DNA of 34,841 nt from an uncultured bacterium (GTDB lineage: Bacteria; Pseudomonadota; Gammaproteobacteria; Burkholderiales; Burkholderiaceae_E). Where the stretch lies: assembly GCA_903907905.1 (NCBI GenBank), contig CAIVPX010000117.1, forward strand, positions 1 through 34,841. Reading direction: 5' to 3'. Made by a program: the position numbers and the translations under genes. The notes beneath the pieces were generated by a model that saw only the letters and a program-made list of their open reading frames with translations, made no database searches and was not told the origin of the DNA. Each line of letters opens with the position of its first letter. The stretch's first letter is position 1. Positions 1 through 7,599 of this stretch are shown here, piece by piece.

Positions 1-1805
1 GCCAGGAAACTGGCCAGCGGGCTGAGCAAAATAGGCTCAGCCCCCGCCGCCTGCAGGCCCTCGGCTTGCGCCTCGGCACCGTTGGCCGTTGATGCGAACG
101 ACTGCCGTTCGCCCGGCGCCGGCCCGAAGGGCTCGTCATCGTCAAGGCCGTTTGTCTGACCCGACACCATCGGGCGCGCCGCGATGGCCCGTGGCGCGGC
201 GGGCTCAGGCGCCTGCGGTGCCGCCGCGACCGCAACGCCGACATTGGCCGGCACATCCATCGAAATACCTTCTTCGGCAATGAAGGCTGCGGCCGCATTG
301 ACGAGTTCGCGCAGATTTTCGATGCGCTCCTGGCCCTCTTTCTCATTGGCATAGTGAGCCACCAGACCGCTGCGATCGTTGACGTGCTCGATCAGTTCGG
401 GCAAGGGAAGCTTGAGCGTTTCGCCTCGAAGCCGATCGATCAGCGCAACGAAGGAGCCGAGCTTGGCTGCGGCGGCGCCCGTCAGCGAGCCGACTGCCCG
501 GCTGAGGCTGCTTGCCTCGCGCCGAGCCACATCCTGCAAGGCCTCGAGCGATCGCGCACCGATTCCACGGGTAGGAAAGTTGACGACCCGAAGAAATGCG
601 CCGTCATCGTCCGGATTTTCGAGCAGGCGCAGGTAGGCCATGGCGTGACGGATCTCGGCGCGCTCGAAAAAGCGCAGTCCCCCGTACACGCGATAGGCGA
701 TGCCGGCAGAGAACAAGGCGTGCTCGAGCACCCGCGATTGCGCGTTGGATCGGTAGAGCAGCGCAACCTCCTGGCGCGAGTGCCCCTCGGCGCAGAGGCT
801 GCGCAGTTCTTCGACCAGCCACTGCGCCTCCTGCGCATCGCTGAACGCCTCGTAGACCCGCACCGGCTCGCCCTCGCCTGCATCGGTCCAGAGGCGTTTG
901 CCGAGCCGGCGCGTGTTGTGCTCGATGAGCGCGTTCGCGCAATCGAGAATATTGCCCTGCGAACGGTAGTTCTGCTCGAGCTTGATGAGGTTGCGCACCC
1001 GGAATTCACGTTCGAACGCGGCCATGTTGGCCACCTTGGCGCCCCGAAACGCATAGATGCTCTGGTCATCATCGCCCACCGCAAACACCGCGGCCGACTC
1101 GCCAGCGAGCAGTTTGAGCCAGCGGTACTGCAAGACGTTGGTGTCCTGAAACTCGTCGACGAGAATGTGACGAAACCGCCGCTGATAGTGCTCGCGAAGC
1201 AATTGGTTGCGTTCGAGCAGTTCGTAGCTGCGCAGCAGCAGCTCCGAGAAATCAACGACGCCCTCGCGTTGGCACTGTTCGTCATAGGCCGCATACAGCT
1301 CGACGAAACGGCGGTTGTAGTCGTCAAACACTTCCACTGCGCCCGCACGCAAACCCTCTTCCTTGGCGTTGTTGATGAAGTACTGCAGATTTTTCGGTGG
1401 GTACTTCTCGTCATCGACGCCCAGGGTGCGCAGCAGCCGCTTGATCGAGGCAAGCTGGTCTGACGAGTCCATGATCTGAAAGGTGGGCGACAGACCGGCG
1501 TCGCGCGCGTGCGCGCGCAACATCCGGTTGCACAGACCGTGAAAGGTGCCGATCCACATGCCGCGAGGGTTGATCGGCAACTGCGCCGACAGACGCGCCA
1601 GCATTTCTCGGGCCGCCTTGTTGGTGAAGGTGACAGCCAGAACACCCTGCGGGCTGACCTGTCCGGTGGAGATGAGCCAGGCGATCCGGGTCGTGAGCAC
1701 CCGGGTCTTGCCACTGCCCGCCCCCGCGAGGATCAGTGCGTGCTCGGTGGGCAGGGTGACCGCAGCCAACTGCGCGTCATTGAGGTTCGCAAGGAGATTC
1801 GTCAT
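1..1805 (-). CDS. uvrD: DNA helicase II UvrD, partial (C-terminus outside window)
   Basis: ATP-dependent 3'-5' DNA helicase of superfamily 1, used in nucleotide excision repair and mismatch repair. The frame is open from an ATG at 1805 to the left edge, so about 601 residues are visible and the C-terminal part is missing. The start MTNLLANLNDAQLAAVTLP is typical of betaproteobacterial UvrD. Walker A AGAGSGKT lies at residues 27-34, motif II DEFQDT at about 217-222, and motif III GDDDQSIYAFRGA follows. Near the left edge, at about residues 500-590, the chain becomes rich in Ala, Pro, Gly and Glu and then returns to helicase-like sequence (ILLSPLASFL). No Shine-Dalgarno sequence precedes the ATG, and a -10-like TAGAAT sits exactly 6 nt upstream, suggesting a leaderless mRNA. 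Rep or PcrA would be the alternative, but the N-terminus fits UvrD best. Confidence 0.93.
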   Translation of the reverse strand, partial: MTNLLANLNDAQLAAVTLPTEHALILAGAGSGKTRVLTTRIAWLISTGQVSPQGVLAVTFTNKAAREMLARLSAQLPINPRGMWIGTFHGLCNRMLRAHARDAGLSPTFQIMDSSDQLASIKRLLRTLGVDDEKYPPKNLQYFINNAKEEGLRAGAVEVFDDYNRRFVELYAAYDEQCQREGVVDFSELLLRSYELLERNQLLREHYQRRFRHILVDEFQDTNVLQYRWLKLLAGESAAVFAVGDDDQSIYAFRGAKVANMAAFEREFRVRNLIKLEQNYRSQGNILDCANALIEHNTRRLGKRLWTDAGEGEPVRVYEAFSDAQEAQWLVEELRSLCAEGHSRQEVALLYRSNAQSRVLEHALFSAGIAYRVYGGLRFFERAEIRHAMAYLRLLENPDDDGAFLRVVNFPTRGIGARSLEALQDVARREASSLSRAVGSLTGAAAAKLGSFVALIDRLRGETLKLPLPELIEHVNDRSGLVAHYANEKEGQERIENLRELVNAAAAFIAEEGISMDVPANVGVAVAAAPQAPEPAAPRAIAARPMVSGQTNGLDDDEPFGPAPGERQSFASTANGAEAQAEGLQAAGAEPILLSPLASFL

Positions 1806-1811
1806 GCTGCA

Positions 1812-1817
1812 ATTCTA
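1812..1817 (-). promoter_or_regulatory. candidate -10 box of uvrD (leaderless start)
   Basis: Read on the minus strand, TAGAAT is followed by six bases (TGCAGC) and then the uvrD ATG, so transcription would begin at or next to the A of the start codon. No good -35 hexamer is visible at 16-18 bp spacing. It lies in the 62-bp divergent gap between uvrD and the MFS gene, where I see no convincing promoter in the other direction. Confidence 0.35.
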
Positions 1818-1867
1818 TCCGCCTTGCCGTAAGCTTCCCGGACTGTGCGCCCCGTGAGCTTCTTCTA

Positions 1868-3034
1868 ATGACTGCACTGCTCCTCAACCTCGGACACGCG
1901 ATCGATCATCTGCTGCTGCTGGTGTTCGCCACGGCGGTGGGCGCCATCGCCAGCGATTTCGGCCTGGCTCGCTGGGAAGACCTCATGCCCTATGCCGCCG
2001 GAGCGTTTCTGATGTTCGGGCTGGGTTCGCTGCCCTCGGGCCGGCTGGGTGATCTCTGGGGTCGGCGCTCGATGATGATCATCTTTTTCTTCGGCATCGG
2101 TCTGTCGTCCATTGGCGTGGCCTTTGCCCAAGGCCCCTGGAGCCTCGCGCTCGCGCTCACGCTGGTCGGATGCTTCGCCTCCATCTACCACCCGGTCGGC
2201 ATCCCCATGCTGGTTCAGAACACCACGACACCTGGCCGGACCATTGGTGTCAACGGGCTCGCCGGCAACCTGGGGATCGCGTTCGCCGCGCTGCTCACGG
2301 GGTTTCTGGTGCAGCTGGCTGGCTGGCGAACTGCTTTCGTAGTGCCCGGAATCCTCGCCCTCGGCTGCGGCGTGCTGTTCATGCGTACAACGGCCGCCGA
2401 GACCGAGGCACCCGCCCGACGCGCCAAAAAACTGCTCGACATGCCCGACTCCGAGCGCCGGCGCGTCATGCTGGTCATGCTCATGAGCGCCATCACCGGC
2501 AGTCTGGTGTTCAACCTCACCACCAATGGCAACCCGCAACTGCTGCAGGATCGCCTGCCGCAACTGGTCTCGCAGCCGGCGCTGCTGGGCATGCTGCTGG
2601 CCGTCGTCTACACCATCGCCTCGCTTGCACAACTGGTCGTGGGGCGCCTCATCGATCGCGTCGCCATGCGGCCGCTGATGCTCTCGATCCTGCTGCTGCA
2701 ACCTCCGACCTTTCTGCTGGCTGCGCTGACTGACGGCTGGATCATGTTCGTCGCCATGACGGTATTCATGCTGCTCGTGTTTGCGGCCATTCCCTTTCCC
2801 GACGCGATCGTGGCGCGCTTTGTCGATGACCGGATGCGATCGCGCGTGAGCGGACTCCGGCTGGCGATCTCGTTCACGGCCAGCTCGACCGCGGTCTGGT
2901 TGCTCGGCCCCTTCGTCAAGCAAAGCGGTTTCACCACGCTGCTGCTCAGCCTCGCGGCCATCACCGCCTGCTCGGCAGGCATCGCCGTGATGTTGCCGCG
3001 CCAGGCCCCGCCCGCGCAGGCTGCGCCCGACTGA
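1868..3034 (+). CDS. MFS transporter
   Basis: Major facilitator superfamily permease of 388 residues in the inner membrane, with about 12 hydrophobic segments. The loop between segments 2 and 3 carries the family motif A, GRLGDLWGRR, at about residues 58-67. A longer polar stretch around residues 180-200 (AETEAPARRAKKLLDMP) fits the central cytoplasmic loop between the two six-helix halves. The substrate cannot be read from the sequence. The ATG at 1868 follows a weak GTGAG and starts just before the first membrane segment. Its stop is only 4 bp before the first ABC permease gene, so the three genes 1868-4828 are probably co-transcribed. It diverges from uvrD. Confidence 0.88.
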   Translation: MTALLLNLGHAIDHLLLLVFATAVGAIASDFGLARWEDLMPYAAGAFLMFGLGSLPSGRLGDLWGRRSMMIIFFFGIGLSSIGVAFAQGPWSLALALTLVGCFASIYHPVGIPMLVQNTTTPGRTIGVNGLAGNLGIAFAALLTGFLVQLAGWRTAFVVPGILALGCGVLFMRTTAAETEAPARRAKKLLDMPDSERRRVMLVMLMSAITGSLVFNLTTNGNPQLLQDRLPQLVSQPALLGMLLAVVYTIASLAQLVVGRLIDRVAMRPLMLSILLLQPPTFLLAALTDGWIMFVAMTVFMLLVFAAIPFPDAIVARFVDDRMRSRVSGLRLAISFTASSTAVWLLGPFVKQSGFTTLLLSLAAITACSAGIAVMLPRQAPPAQAAPD

Positions 3035-3038
3035 GCCC

Positions 3039-4022
3039 ATGCAGGTCCTGCTGGCCCGGGCCGCCAGACGGCTCGTCAGCGCCGTGGCGCTGGTCCTGCT
3101 GGTGATTTCGATCAGCTTCGCCATGATTCACGCCGCACCGGGCGATGCCGCCCTGGTCCTCGCGGGCGAAGCGGGTGGCGCCGACATGACCACGCTGGAG
3201 CACGTTCGCCGCGCCTTCGGCCTCGACCGGCCGCTGGTCGAACAGTTCCTCAACCATCTGGGCCGAACCGCCCGTGGCGATCTCGGCTACAGCTACCTAT
3301 TCAATCGTCCGGTCAGCGACCTGATCGCCGAGCGCATGGGACCCACGCTCGCGCTGACCCTCTGCGCGCTGGTGCCGTCGGTTCTGTTGGGTGTCGTGCT
3401 GGGCATCAGCGCTGCGCGCCGTCCCGGCAGTACCCTCGAGATGCTGATCACGAGCCTGTCGGTGGCGGGCCTCGCCATGCCGGTCTTCTGGATGGGCATC
3501 GTGCTGATGATCGTCTTCGGTGCCGTGATACCGATCGCGCCCGTCGGCGGTATGCGCGACGTCACCCTCGCGGCTACCGGCTTGAGCGGTCTGCTCGACA
3601 GGCTGCACCACCTCATGCTGCCGGCGCTCACCCTCGCGCTGGTCAACCTGGGTTTGTTCAGCCGGCTGGTGCATGCGAGCCTGCGCCAGACCCTGGATTC
3701 GGACTTCATTCGCACCGCCCGGTCCTACGGGCTGCCCGAGCGCGTCATCCTGTATCGGCATGCCCTGCGTCATGCGCTGATGCCGCTGGTGAGCGCGATC
3801 GGGGTGCGGTTCAGCGCCCTGCTCTCGGGCGCAGTGCTGGTCGAGGCGGTCTTCTCCTGGCCCGGCTTGGGCGATCTGGCACTCGACGCCATCATGGGCC
3901 GCGATACGCCTACGCTGCTGGGGCTGCTCGTCTGCGGATCGCTCGTCACCATCCTGGTCAATGTTCTGTGCGACCTGATCCTCGCAGGAATTGATCCGCG
4001 ACTGCGGACGACACTCGCATGA
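3039..4022 (+). CDS. ABC transporter permease, DppB/OppB type
   Basis: Inner-membrane permease of the dipeptide/oligopeptide/nickel ABC importer class, 327 residues, matching the usual DppB length. Visible signs are an N-terminal membrane anchor, the family stretch FGLDRPLVEQFLNHL, and the EAA-type coupling loop around residues 225-250 (RTARSYGLPERVILYRHALR), which contacts an ATPase. About six membrane segments are present. The gene begins 4 bp after the MFS stop and overlaps the next permease by 4 bp (ATGA), so translation is probably coupled. No ATPase or binding-protein gene accompanies it here. It may use the ATPases of the 10.7-16.2 kb operon or ATPases encoded elsewhere. The substrate is unknown. 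Confidence 0.9.
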   Translation: MQVLLARAARRLVSAVALVLLVISISFAMIHAAPGDAALVLAGEAGGADMTTLEHVRRAFGLDRPLVEQFLNHLGRTARGDLGYSYLFNRPVSDLIAERMGPTLALTLCALVPSVLLGVVLGISAARRPGSTLEMLITSLSVAGLAMPVFWMGIVLMIVFGAVIPIAPVGGMRDVTLAATGLSGLLDRLHHLMLPALTLALVNLGLFSRLVHASLRQTLDSDFIRTARSYGLPERVILYRHALRHALMPLVSAIGVRFSALLSGAVLVEAVFSWPGLGDLALDAIMGRDTPTLLGLLVCGSLVTILVNVLCDLILAGIDPRLRTTLA

Positions 4023-4828
4023 ATCGCTCCTCGTCGCGTGTCGCCTTCGCCTCGCTCGCTGCCATCGTGCTCGGTCTGTGCATCGGTCCCCTGCTCTATC
4101 CGGTCGACCCACTGGCGATCGGGGCGACGCCGTTCACGCCGCCACTGACGGATTGGCGCGTTCCGCTCGGAACCGACTCGCTGGGACGCGACGTACTGGC
4201 GGGCCTGATTCACGGCGGCCGCAGCAGTCTCGCGTACGGGCTGATCGCCACGCTCGGCGCCGCCACGCTCGGCACCTCGGTCGGCGTCCTGGGCGCTTAC
4301 CTGGGCGGCTGGGTCGATGAGGCCTTGTCACGGCTGACCGAGTTGTTCCAGGTCCTGCCGACGATTCTGCTGGTCATCACGCTGGTGGCGCTTTTTCAGC
4401 CCTCGCTCTGGGTGATCGTGCTGTCGATGGCGGCAGCCAGCTGGCCAGCCACCGCACGGCTGGCGCGCGCCGAAGCCCTGCGGGTCAAGCACAGCGGCTT
4501 CGTCCAGGCCGCTCGAGCGATGGGCTCAAGCCCCCTCCGGATCATGGTCCGCGAGGTATTGCCCAACGCCGCCCCGACCTTGGCGGCCTCGCTGTCCCTG
4601 ACGGCCTGCGCCGCCATGCTGCTGGAGGCCGGGCTGAGCTTTCTTGGCCTGAGCGACCCGAGCGCCGTCACCTGGGGACAATTGACCGGGCTGAACCGCC
4701 GGTACATGCTGGACTGCTGGTGGGCGGTGGCCTTCCCCGGATGTGCCCTCTTCGTCCTCGTGCTCACGCTCAGCCTGGCCGGCGATGCCCTCACCCGCGC
4801 GCTGGCACCTGGCCGCTTCCATCGCTGA
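4019..4828 (+). CDS. ABC transporter permease, DppC/OppC type
   Basis: Second permease of a Dpp/Opp-type importer, 269 residues. The hallmark GTDSLGRDVLAGLIHGGRSS follows the first membrane helix and periplasmic loop. The EAA coupling region, around residues 155-185, includes ARAMGSSPLRIMVREVLPNA. A conserved ending with GLSFLGLSDPSAVTWGQL is also present. It overlaps dppB by 4 bp and makes a heterodimeric channel with it. It is the last gene of the MFS-permease-permease unit. The following 89 bp hold a short leader frame and then the CLC gene. The absence of linked ATPase and binding-protein genes is the odd point. Confidence 0.9.
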   Translation: MNRSSSRVAFASLAAIVLGLCIGPLLYPVDPLAIGATPFTPPLTDWRVPLGTDSLGRDVLAGLIHGGRSSLAYGLIATLGAATLGTSVGVLGAYLGGWVDEALSRLTELFQVLPTILLVITLVALFQPSLWVIVLSMAAASWPATARLARAEALRVKHSGFVQAARAMGSSPLRIMVREVLPNAAPTLAASLSLTACAAMLLEAGLSFLGLSDPSAVTWGQLTGLNRRYMLDCWWAVAFPGCALFVLVLTLSLAGDALTRALAPGRFHR

Positions 4829-4855
4829 TCCACAATGAAGCACAATAGCGGGCTG

Positions 4856-4921
4856 ATGATACCCGTGGGCCCAGTGATGCGAGACGAGCAATTCCTCGAC
4901 GGCAATGGAAGGACCGATTGA
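4856..4921 (+). other. short leader ORF overlapping the clcA start
   Basis: A 21-codon frame starts with ATG (MIPVGPVMRDEQFLDGNGRT...) and ends in TGA at 4919-4921, overlapping the TTG start of the CLC gene at 4918 (TTGA). The clcA Shine-Dalgarno GGAAGGA lies inside it. The arrangement would allow translational coupling. I do not recognise the peptide, and a frame this short may be chance. Confidence 0.25.
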
Positions 4922-6381
4922 CTGACCCCAACCAGCCCGGCCGGGACGCAGCGCCGTCAGACGAGCCCCGGAGCAGGCGGCAGCGGGCGCTTTCCGCGCT
5001 TGCCGCGAGGCTGCCTGCGCGCAGACGAAACCTGGCCTACTTGCGGCTGTGGTCGGGCCGGCTGGCCTTCTGGGGCGGCGCGATCGGCGTGGGCTTGCTG
5101 GCCGTAGCCTTCGCCTGGATGGCCGACTGGTTCGGCAGCCAGTTCAGCATGCTGGTCTCCGAGTTTTCCTGGCTCCCCTTCGTGCTCACGCCGGCCGGCG
5201 GCGTGCTGCTCGTCTGGATCACCCGGCGGTATTTCCCCGGCGCCGAGGGCAGCGGGATCCCCCAGACCCTGGCCCATCTGGCTGCGCCCCAAGCCGCGCG
5301 GCCTCACCCCCTCCTCTCGCTGAGAATCATTGCGGGCAAGATTCTGCTGGGTGCCTCGGCGGTCGGCGCCGGCTTTTCGGTGGGGCGCGAGGGCCCAACG
5401 GTTCAGGTCGGCGCCTCCCTGATGCACGAACTGCATCGCATCCTGCCCCGCTCGCTGCACATCAGCCGCGAACACCTGGTGGTGGCCGGTGGCGCCGCCG
5501 GTATCGCTGCCGCGTTCAACACGCCACTCGCGGGCATCATGTTCGCGATCGAGGAAATGACCCGCAGCATCGAAACACGGGTCAGCGGCCTGATCATCAT
5601 CGCCATCGTGCTGGCGGGCGTGGTGTCGCAGGCGCTGATCGGCGGGGGGCATTATTTCGGCCACATCCTCATCGCCAGCAGCACCGGCGACCTGCTCATC
5701 TGGGTCGTGGTCGCCTCGCTCGCCTGTGGCGTCACCGGCGGACTCTTTGCGCGAATGCTCATCCGGACCGCCATCGGCTGGAAAGGTCCGATCGCAGACT
5801 TCCGGCGCAATCGCCCCTTGCTGTTTGCCGCCTGCTGCGGGCTGCTGATCGCGGTGCTGGGGTCATTCACCGGCGGGGCCATTTTCGGCACCGGCTACGA
5901 ACCCACGCGCGCCCTGCTCGAGGGCGACGGCGAGCTGCCCTGGTACTTCTTCGCATTCAAGCTGGCGGCCACCTTCCTGTCCTATCTGTGCGGTCTTCCG
6001 GGCGGCATCTTCGCGCCCTCGCTCAGCATCGGCGCGGGCCTGGGCCACGCTTTGGCGCAACTGCTGGGTGATCCGGACAATGCCGGCATGCTGCTGGTGC
6101 TGGCCATGGCGGGCTTTCTGGCGGCTGCAACTCAGGCCCCGATCACCTCCTTCATCATCGTCATGGAGATGGTCGACGGCTACTCGAAAATCATCGCGCT
6201 GATGGCGGTCGCGCTGTTCGCGAGCTGGATCTCGCGCTTCATCAGCCCGCCCCTCTACATGACCCTGGCGCGGCGCTACCTGCCGCCCGAGCCGGTCGCC
6301 CCACCCGCGCCCGACGCTGCACCCGCCACGGGTGAAAGCGGCGCGAATGCCAAGGGCGGTCCCTCGCCCGGCCCTCGCTAG
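4918..6381 (+). CDS. clcA: CLC-type chloride/proton antiporter
   Basis: Inner-membrane CLC family protein of 487 residues (E. coli ClcA has 473). All anion-pathway motifs are present: GSGIP at residues 111-115, GREGP at 156-160 with the external gating glutamate E158, GIFAP at 363-367, and a tyrosine at about 447 matching the central pore tyrosine. E213 in FAIEEM matches the internal proton glutamate of E. coli ClcA, so it is predicted to be a 2Cl-/H+ exchanger rather than a channel. The known role in enteric bacteria is extreme acid resistance. Translation starts at TTG, chosen because GGAAGGA lies 5 nt upstream and no in-frame ATG fits. The N- and C-terminal tails are polar, and no CBS domains are visible. 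It ends 31 bp before the CoA-transferase gene. Confidence 0.92.
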   Translation: MTDPNQPGRDAAPSDEPRSRRQRALSALAARLPARRRNLAYLRLWSGRLAFWGGAIGVGLLAVAFAWMADWFGSQFSMLVSEFSWLPFVLTPAGGVLLVWITRRYFPGAEGSGIPQTLAHLAAPQAARPHPLLSLRIIAGKILLGASAVGAGFSVGREGPTVQVGASLMHELHRILPRSLHISREHLVVAGGAAGIAAAFNTPLAGIMFAIEEMTRSIETRVSGLIIIAIVLAGVVSQALIGGGHYFGHILIASSTGDLLIWVVVASLACGVTGGLFARMLIRTAIGWKGPIADFRRNRPLLFAACCGLLIAVLGSFTGGAIFGTGYEPTRALLEGDGELPWYFFAFKLAATFLSYLCGLPGGIFAPSLSIGAGLGHALAQLLGDPDNAGMLLVLAMAGFLAAATQAPITSFIIVMEMVDGYSKIIALMAVALFASWISRFISPPLYMTLARRYLPPEPVAPPAPDAAPATGESGANAKGGPSPGPR

Positions 6382-6412
6382 TTCCCAGACCCTTTCTCAA
6401 CGGAAGTCAGCC

Positions 6413-7588
6413 ATGAGCGCTCTCGCCCTCGAAGGCATCACCGTCGTCTCGCTCGAGCAGGCGATCGCAGCCCCCTTCTGTACCCGACAACTGGCGGACC
6501 TGGGTGCTCGCGTGATCAAGATCGAGCGGCCCGACGGCGGCGACTTCGCCCGTGCCTACGACACGCGGGTGCGCGGCATGAGTTCGCACTTCATCTGGAC
6601 GAACCGATCGAAAGAGAGCCTCACGCTCGACTTGAAGCACGCCGAAGGTCTGGCCATCCTGCATGAACTGGTGGCCCGCGCCGACGTGCTGGTGCAGAAC
6701 CTCGCTCCGGGCGCCGCCGCCCGGATGGGGCTCGATTACGAGGCGCTGTCGGCCAAACACCCGGGACTGATCGTCTGCGACATCTCGGGCTACGGATCCG
6801 ACGGCCCCTACCGGGATCGCAAAGCCTATGATCTGCTGGTGCAGAGCGAGTCGGGCTTTCTCACCATCACGGGCACACCCGAGCACATGGCCAAGGCGGG
6901 CTGCTCGATTGTCGACATCTCCGCGGGCATGTATGCCTACAGCTCGATTCTCGCGGCGCTGCTGCAGCGCCAGCGCGATGGCAAGGGTCGCCGCATCGAC
7001 ATCTCCATGCTCGAATCGATGACCGAGTGGATGAGCTTTCCCCTCTACTACACCTTCGAGGGTGCCGCAGCCCCGGCGCGCGCCGGCGCCATGCACGCGG
7101 CCATCTGCCCCTATGGCCCGTTCGAATGCGGCGACGGCCGAATCGTCATGCTGGGCGTTCAAAACGAGCGCGAGTGGCAGTCGTTCTGCGAAAAAGTGTT
7201 GGGCGATGCCTCGCTGATGAAAGACCCGCGCTTTGCCAGCAATGCGCAACGCCTGCTGAACCGGGACGCCCTGCACACACTCATCATCGAGCGATTTGCC
7301 TCGTGCACCGCCGAGCAGGTTGTCCAATTGCTGGACGACGCGCGCATTGCCTTCAGCCAGGTAAATACGCTGGCCGATCTGTGGCAGCACCCGCAACTGG
7401 CCGCCCGCGGCCGCTGGACCGAGGTGGATACGCCCGTCGGCCCGGTCAAGGCGCTGCTGCCGCCCGGTCAGGTCGAGGCGCGCATCGACCCTGTGCCGGC
7501 GCTGGGCCAGCATACTGATGCCATTCTGGGCGAACTGGGCTACAGCCCCGATGCGATCGCCGCCTTGCGATCAGCCAACACCCTCTGA
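6413..7588 (+). CDS. CaiB/BaiF (class III) acyl-CoA transferase
   Basis: Family III CoA-transferase of 391 residues. It moves CoA between organic acids through aspartyl-CoA thioester chemistry, in the cytoplasm. Family signs are an N-terminal half with LADLGARVIKIERPDGGDF (about residues 27-45), WTNRSKESLTLDL (62-74), GYGSDGPYRDRKAYDLL with the catalytic aspartate at D140, and a C-terminal lobe with ISMLESMTEWM. The ATG at 6413 is preferred over the upstream in-frame codon at 6332 because GGAAG lies 7 bp before it and the protein begins with the family sequence. The acid substrate (succinate, oxalate/formate, mesaconate or others) cannot be decided. The stop lies 11 bp from the stop of the convergent acetate kinase gene, leaving no room for a separate terminator. 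Confidence 0.88.
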   Translation: MSALALEGITVVSLEQAIAAPFCTRQLADLGARVIKIERPDGGDFARAYDTRVRGMSSHFIWTNRSKESLTLDLKHAEGLAILHELVARADVLVQNLAPGAAARMGLDYEALSAKHPGLIVCDISGYGSDGPYRDRKAYDLLVQSESGFLTITGTPEHMAKAGCSIVDISAGMYAYSSILAALLQRQRDGKGRRIDISMLESMTEWMSFPLYYTFEGAAAPARAGAMHAAICPYGPFECGDGRIVMLGVQNEREWQSFCEKVLGDASLMKDPRFASNAQRLLNRDALHTLIIERFASCTAEQVVQLLDDARIAFSQVNTLADLWQHPQLAARGRWTEVDTPVGPVKALLPPGQVEARIDPVPALGQHTDAILGELGYSPDAIAALRSANTL

Positions 7589-7599
7589 CCCCCCCTCGA

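Noticed and set aside
354-1463. Long plus-strand open frame (369 codons) at the left end
   Set aside because: It lies antisense to uvrD, whose minus frame shows all helicase motifs. The plus product has no recognisable domain and is a GC-rich shadow.
6332-6412. Upstream in-frame start for the CoA-transferase
   Set aside because: It would overlap the CLC gene, and the added residues are unlike the family; the ATG at 6413 has a ribosome site.
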